Below are positions 5,700-7,744 of a stretch of DNA of 7,744 nucleotides, piece after piece. Origin of the DNA: Fidelibacterota bacterium UBA1134 (GTDB taxonomy: Bacteria; Fidelibacterota; Marinisomatia; Marinisomatales; S15-B10); NCBI GenBank assembly GCA_002311975.1, contig DCAL01000096.1, positions 10,926 through 18,669 of the forward strand, read 5' to 3'. Position numbers and translations under genes: made by a program. How positions within the stretch are numbered: position 1 is the stretch's first letter; each line of letters begins with the position of its first letter. Below the pieces are notes generated by a model. It ran no database searches. It was not told the origin of the DNA and worked only from the letters and a program-made list of their open reading frames with translations.

Positions 5700-7031
5700 A
5701 TGACATTCAGCGCCATCCCCAAGTTGCTTCACATCCTTCTCGTTCGGTTTCTATTAGTTTCATTTATTACCACCTCAGTCAAAAGTCAAGAATCGGTGCC
5801 TCGCCAGAGTACTCATCAGGAACAGGCTGAGCGGTTCGAAGAGAGGACGCCGCCGGTGGAGAAAATCCACGTCTTGACAGGATTGGAAAACCTTCTCGCG
5901 AACCACGCACATAAGTTGAGAGGGAAACGCCTTGGTATCATCACTAACCACACCGGTATCGGCAGGGACGGCAGGCCCATCTGGGAGTTAATCGCCGCTA
6001 TTCCCGCTACCGATGTGACGGCACTCTTCTCGCCTGAACACGGGATTTTCGGAGAAGTTTCCGACGGAGAGAAAATCCATTATGATGACACCGTGGCGAC
6101 GGCTCGCATCCACAGCCTTTATGGTGAGAATCGCAAACCGAGCCGCGAGATGCTGGAAGAGATCGACCTCTTGCTCTACGATATTCAAGACATTGGCGCC
6201 CGCTTCTACACCTATATCACCACCATGGGACTTGTGATGGAAGCCGCTGCCGAGGCCGGCATCCCTGTGATGATCCTCGACAGACCCAATCCTCTCACTG
6301 GCGTGCGGATCGATGGACCGGTTCTCGATCTACGGTTCAGCTCCTTCGTCGGTTATTACCCTCTCCCCTCTCAGTACGGCATGACAGCCGGTGAACTGGC
6401 GCAAATGATCATCTCAGAAGGGTGGATTAAATCTATTCCATCACTTGAAGTAATCCCATTAGTCGGCTGGCATAGAGACTATTGGTATGACGATAGCGAC
6501 CTTCCGTGGATCGAGACTTCGCCTAACATTCCTGACCTCAACACGGCTACCATTTATCCGGGAATGGTTCTAATGGAGGCGACAAATGTTTCGGAAGGCC
6601 GCGGAACGGATCACCCTTTCGTCTGGATTGGTGCGCCATGGATTGATGGCACGATGCTGTCTCAGGAAATGAACAAAGCCAATCTTCCGGGCGTTGCATT
6701 TCGACCCGTTCAATTCACGCCACGCGAAATCAGCGGCAAGGCTGTCAATCCGAAGTATGTGGGTCAAGTCTGTCACGGCATTGAGACCACAGTTGTGGAC
6801 CGGACTGTTTTCCAGAGCGTGACAACGGGGATCACACTCTTGACTCTTCTGGATTCCTACTACCCGGACAGACTGAAAATCAGGACCGAAGCACTGAACC
6901 GTCTGGCGGGGTCAGATATTCTGTCCCGGGCTCTCGCAAAAGGAAAATCACCGGAGGACATCGCGGCAAGTTACTCTGATGCTCTGAAATCCTTTGATGA
7001 AAAAAGGAAGAAGTACCTCCTTTATCCATAG
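5700..7031 (+). CDS. namZ: Exo-beta-N-acetylmuramidase, NamZ/DUF1343 family, exported
   Basis: A 443-aa DUF1343 protein. Characterised members (NamZ) remove N-acetylmuramic acid from the non-reducing end of peptidoglycan fragments. Residues 1-30 form a basic-hydrophobic signal peptide (LLHILLVRFLLVSF) with a likely cut near SVKSQ. There is no lipobox, so a soluble periplasmic form is expected. About 25 charged residues then link to the domain. Family motifs are GLENLL (61-66), LGIITNHTGI (78-87), LFSPEHGIFGE (109-119), LYDIQDIGARFYTYITTM (159-176), LDRPNP (193-198), GPVLD (206-210), SSFVGYYPLPSQYGMTAGELA (214-234), SPNIP (274-278) and NVSEGRGT (296-303). The GMT block reads QYGMT where I recall R-H/R-Y-G-M-T in many relatives. 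AGGA at 5691-5694 precedes ATG 5700 by 5 nt. It sits 21 bp after serA and 3 bp before the dacB remnant, so it is probably transcribed with the serine genes; a cell-wall recycling pair with dacB is inferred. Confidence 0.94.
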   Translation: MTFSAIPKLLHILLVRFLLVSFITTSVKSQESVPRQSTHQEQAERFEERTPPVEKIHVLTGLENLLANHAHKLRGKRLGIITNHTGIGRDGRPIWELIAAIPATDVTALFSPEHGIFGEVSDGEKIHYDDTVATARIHSLYGENRKPSREMLEEIDLLLYDIQDIGARFYTYITTMGLVMEAAAEAGIPVMILDRPNPLTGVRIDGPVLDLRFSSFVGYYPLPSQYGMTAGELAQMIISEGWIKSIPSLEVIPLVGWHRDYWYDDSDLPWIETSPNIPDLNTATIYPGMVLMEATNVSEGRGTDHPFVWIGAPWIDGTMLSQEMNKANLPGVAFRPVQFTPREISGKAVNPKYVGQVCHGIETTVVDRTVFQSVTTGITLLTLLDSYYPDRLKIRTEALNRLAGSDILSRALAKGKSPEDIAASYSDALKSFDEKRKKYLLYP

Positions 7032-7034
7032 GCC

Positions 7035-7744
7035 ATGATTTTCAGAGAGATAAGTTACCGTCCCTTCGTCACCATTACCACCTTGCTGCTCTTAGCGGCG
7101 TGTTCGTTTCAGACTGCATATCACATTCCACGGATCACGACAGAATAGAAAAAGAGCATCGCTGAACGAATCAGTACCGCGGTCGCCAGCGTGGATAAGA
7201 ATTTGAACCTTGGGATCATAGCCCTCTCCCCTGAAACTGGCGAAGTGATCTATGAACGCAATGCGGATCATCTCTTCACTCTGGCGAGCAATTTTTAAAC
7301 TCCTCACCGCAGTAGCCGCCCTTCACATTCTGGAACCCTATCACCGTTTCATGAACAGCATGTACACCGATTCAAGGAGTCTGAATCAACCCGGATAAAA
7401 AATAACAAATCTCTATCTGAGAGGCGGCGGCGATCTCGACCTCACTGACGGTGATCTGGAAGAGAGGTGGATCGGTTGTAGATTCTTGGAATCAGGCGAT
7501 TGATGGATATATCGTCGTTGATAACAGTCCGTTCGATTCGGAACCGTGGGGACCGGCTGGATGTGGGACGAGGGCGCTTTATGGTACTTCGCTCCCATCG
7601 AAGCCATGACTCTAAACGATAATTGTGTGATTATCCACGTATTGCCGGGCTTCAAATCAGATCGCCCCACTCTTGTGAGAATCGAACCGCCAACTGAGTA
7701 CCTATCCGTCGAGGTGGAAGCAATTACTGTGAGAGCGAACAGTG
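7035..7744 (+). pseudogene. dacB: Decayed D-Ala-D-Ala carboxypeptidase/endopeptidase (PBP4, peptidase S13), runs off the window
   Basis: ATG 7035 begins a 22-residue lipoprotein-type signal (TTLLLLAAC, lipobox Cys23), then TAG 7146-7148 interrupts. Reading through gives clear PBP4 sequence: NLGIIALSPETGEVIYERNADH, then LASNFKLLTAVAALHILEP. The active-site SxxK is SNFK (Ser codon 7287-7289). Between Asn and Lys a T5 run (7292-7296) shifts frame by one base and creates TAA 7296-7298; four Ts would restore it. A second in-frame TAA follows at 7396-7398, before NLYLRGGGDLDLTDGDLEE. The frame changes again between about 7460 and 7498, giving IDGYIVVDNSPFD (from 7499). It changes once more near 7553-7557, giving GWMWDEGALWYFAPIEAMTLNDN, which stays open to the window end. 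The SxN and KTG motifs would lie beyond. Family PBP4 trims or cleaves peptidoglycan peptides in the periplasm. As written, this copy cannot make a working enzyme. Sequencing error is the alternative to true decay. Confidence 0.92.

Noticed and set aside
7092..7670. Minus-strand frames of 71 and 85 codons
   Set aside because: They overlap the dacB remnant, which is protein-like on the plus strand through most of its length; the antisense frames show no domain.
1..7744. CRISPR array, tRNA or rRNA
   Set aside because: No regularly spaced direct repeats and no cloverleaf or rRNA-like stretch could be found by eye.

Overview
The window looks like chromosomal DNA from a Gram-negative, non-model bacterium. 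GC content is moderate and unremarkable by eye, ATG, GTG and TTG starts are all used, and exported cell-wall enzymes are present (a lipoprotein-type PBP4 and a NamZ-type muramidase). The grouping of DUF1015, a class V aminotransferase and SerA recalls Marinimicrobia/FCB-type and Thermotoga-type genomes. That taxonomic guess is an inference from gene order and family resemblance; no marker gene is present.

Layout. Positions 1-74 hold three consecutive stem-loops that look like REP/RAYT-type palindromes. Two small plus-strand genes follow: an exported PEGA-like protein (158-634) and a 64-aa zinc-ribbon protein (725-919). A DUF1232 (YkvA-like) gene (952-1359, minus strand) converges on them. A roughly 400-bp gap (1360-1759) separates this from the main block. 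It should hold divergent promoters and contains faint, unassigned protein-like reading frames on the minus strand.

The main block (1760 to the window end, all plus strand) reads as one operon: DUF1015 protein, class V aminotransferase, 3-phosphoglycerate dehydrogenase (serA), namZ (DUF1343), and a broken dacB/PBP4. The first three genes overlap by their stop/start codons (GTGA and TTGA) and are almost certainly translationally coupled. Together they give the oxidation and transamination steps of phosphorylated serine synthesis plus a DUF1015 protein of unproven role. No classical serB or serC lies in the window. DUF1015 carries a DGHHR motif like that of ParB/sulfiredoxin-fold free-serine kinases, so a role in phosphoserine/serine interconversion is a reasonable hypothesis.

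The last two genes concern peptidoglycan: an exported exo-N-acetylmuramidase and a PBP4-type D-Ala-D-Ala carboxypeptidase/endopeptidase. The dacB copy is unmistakable by homology but carries two in-frame stops and at least three reading-frame changes within about 700 bp. It is either a young pseudogene or a stretch of poor consensus sequence at a contig end. The most interesting points are the DUF1015-aminotransferase-serA unit, the decayed dacB behind an intact namZ, and the hairpin array at the left edge.
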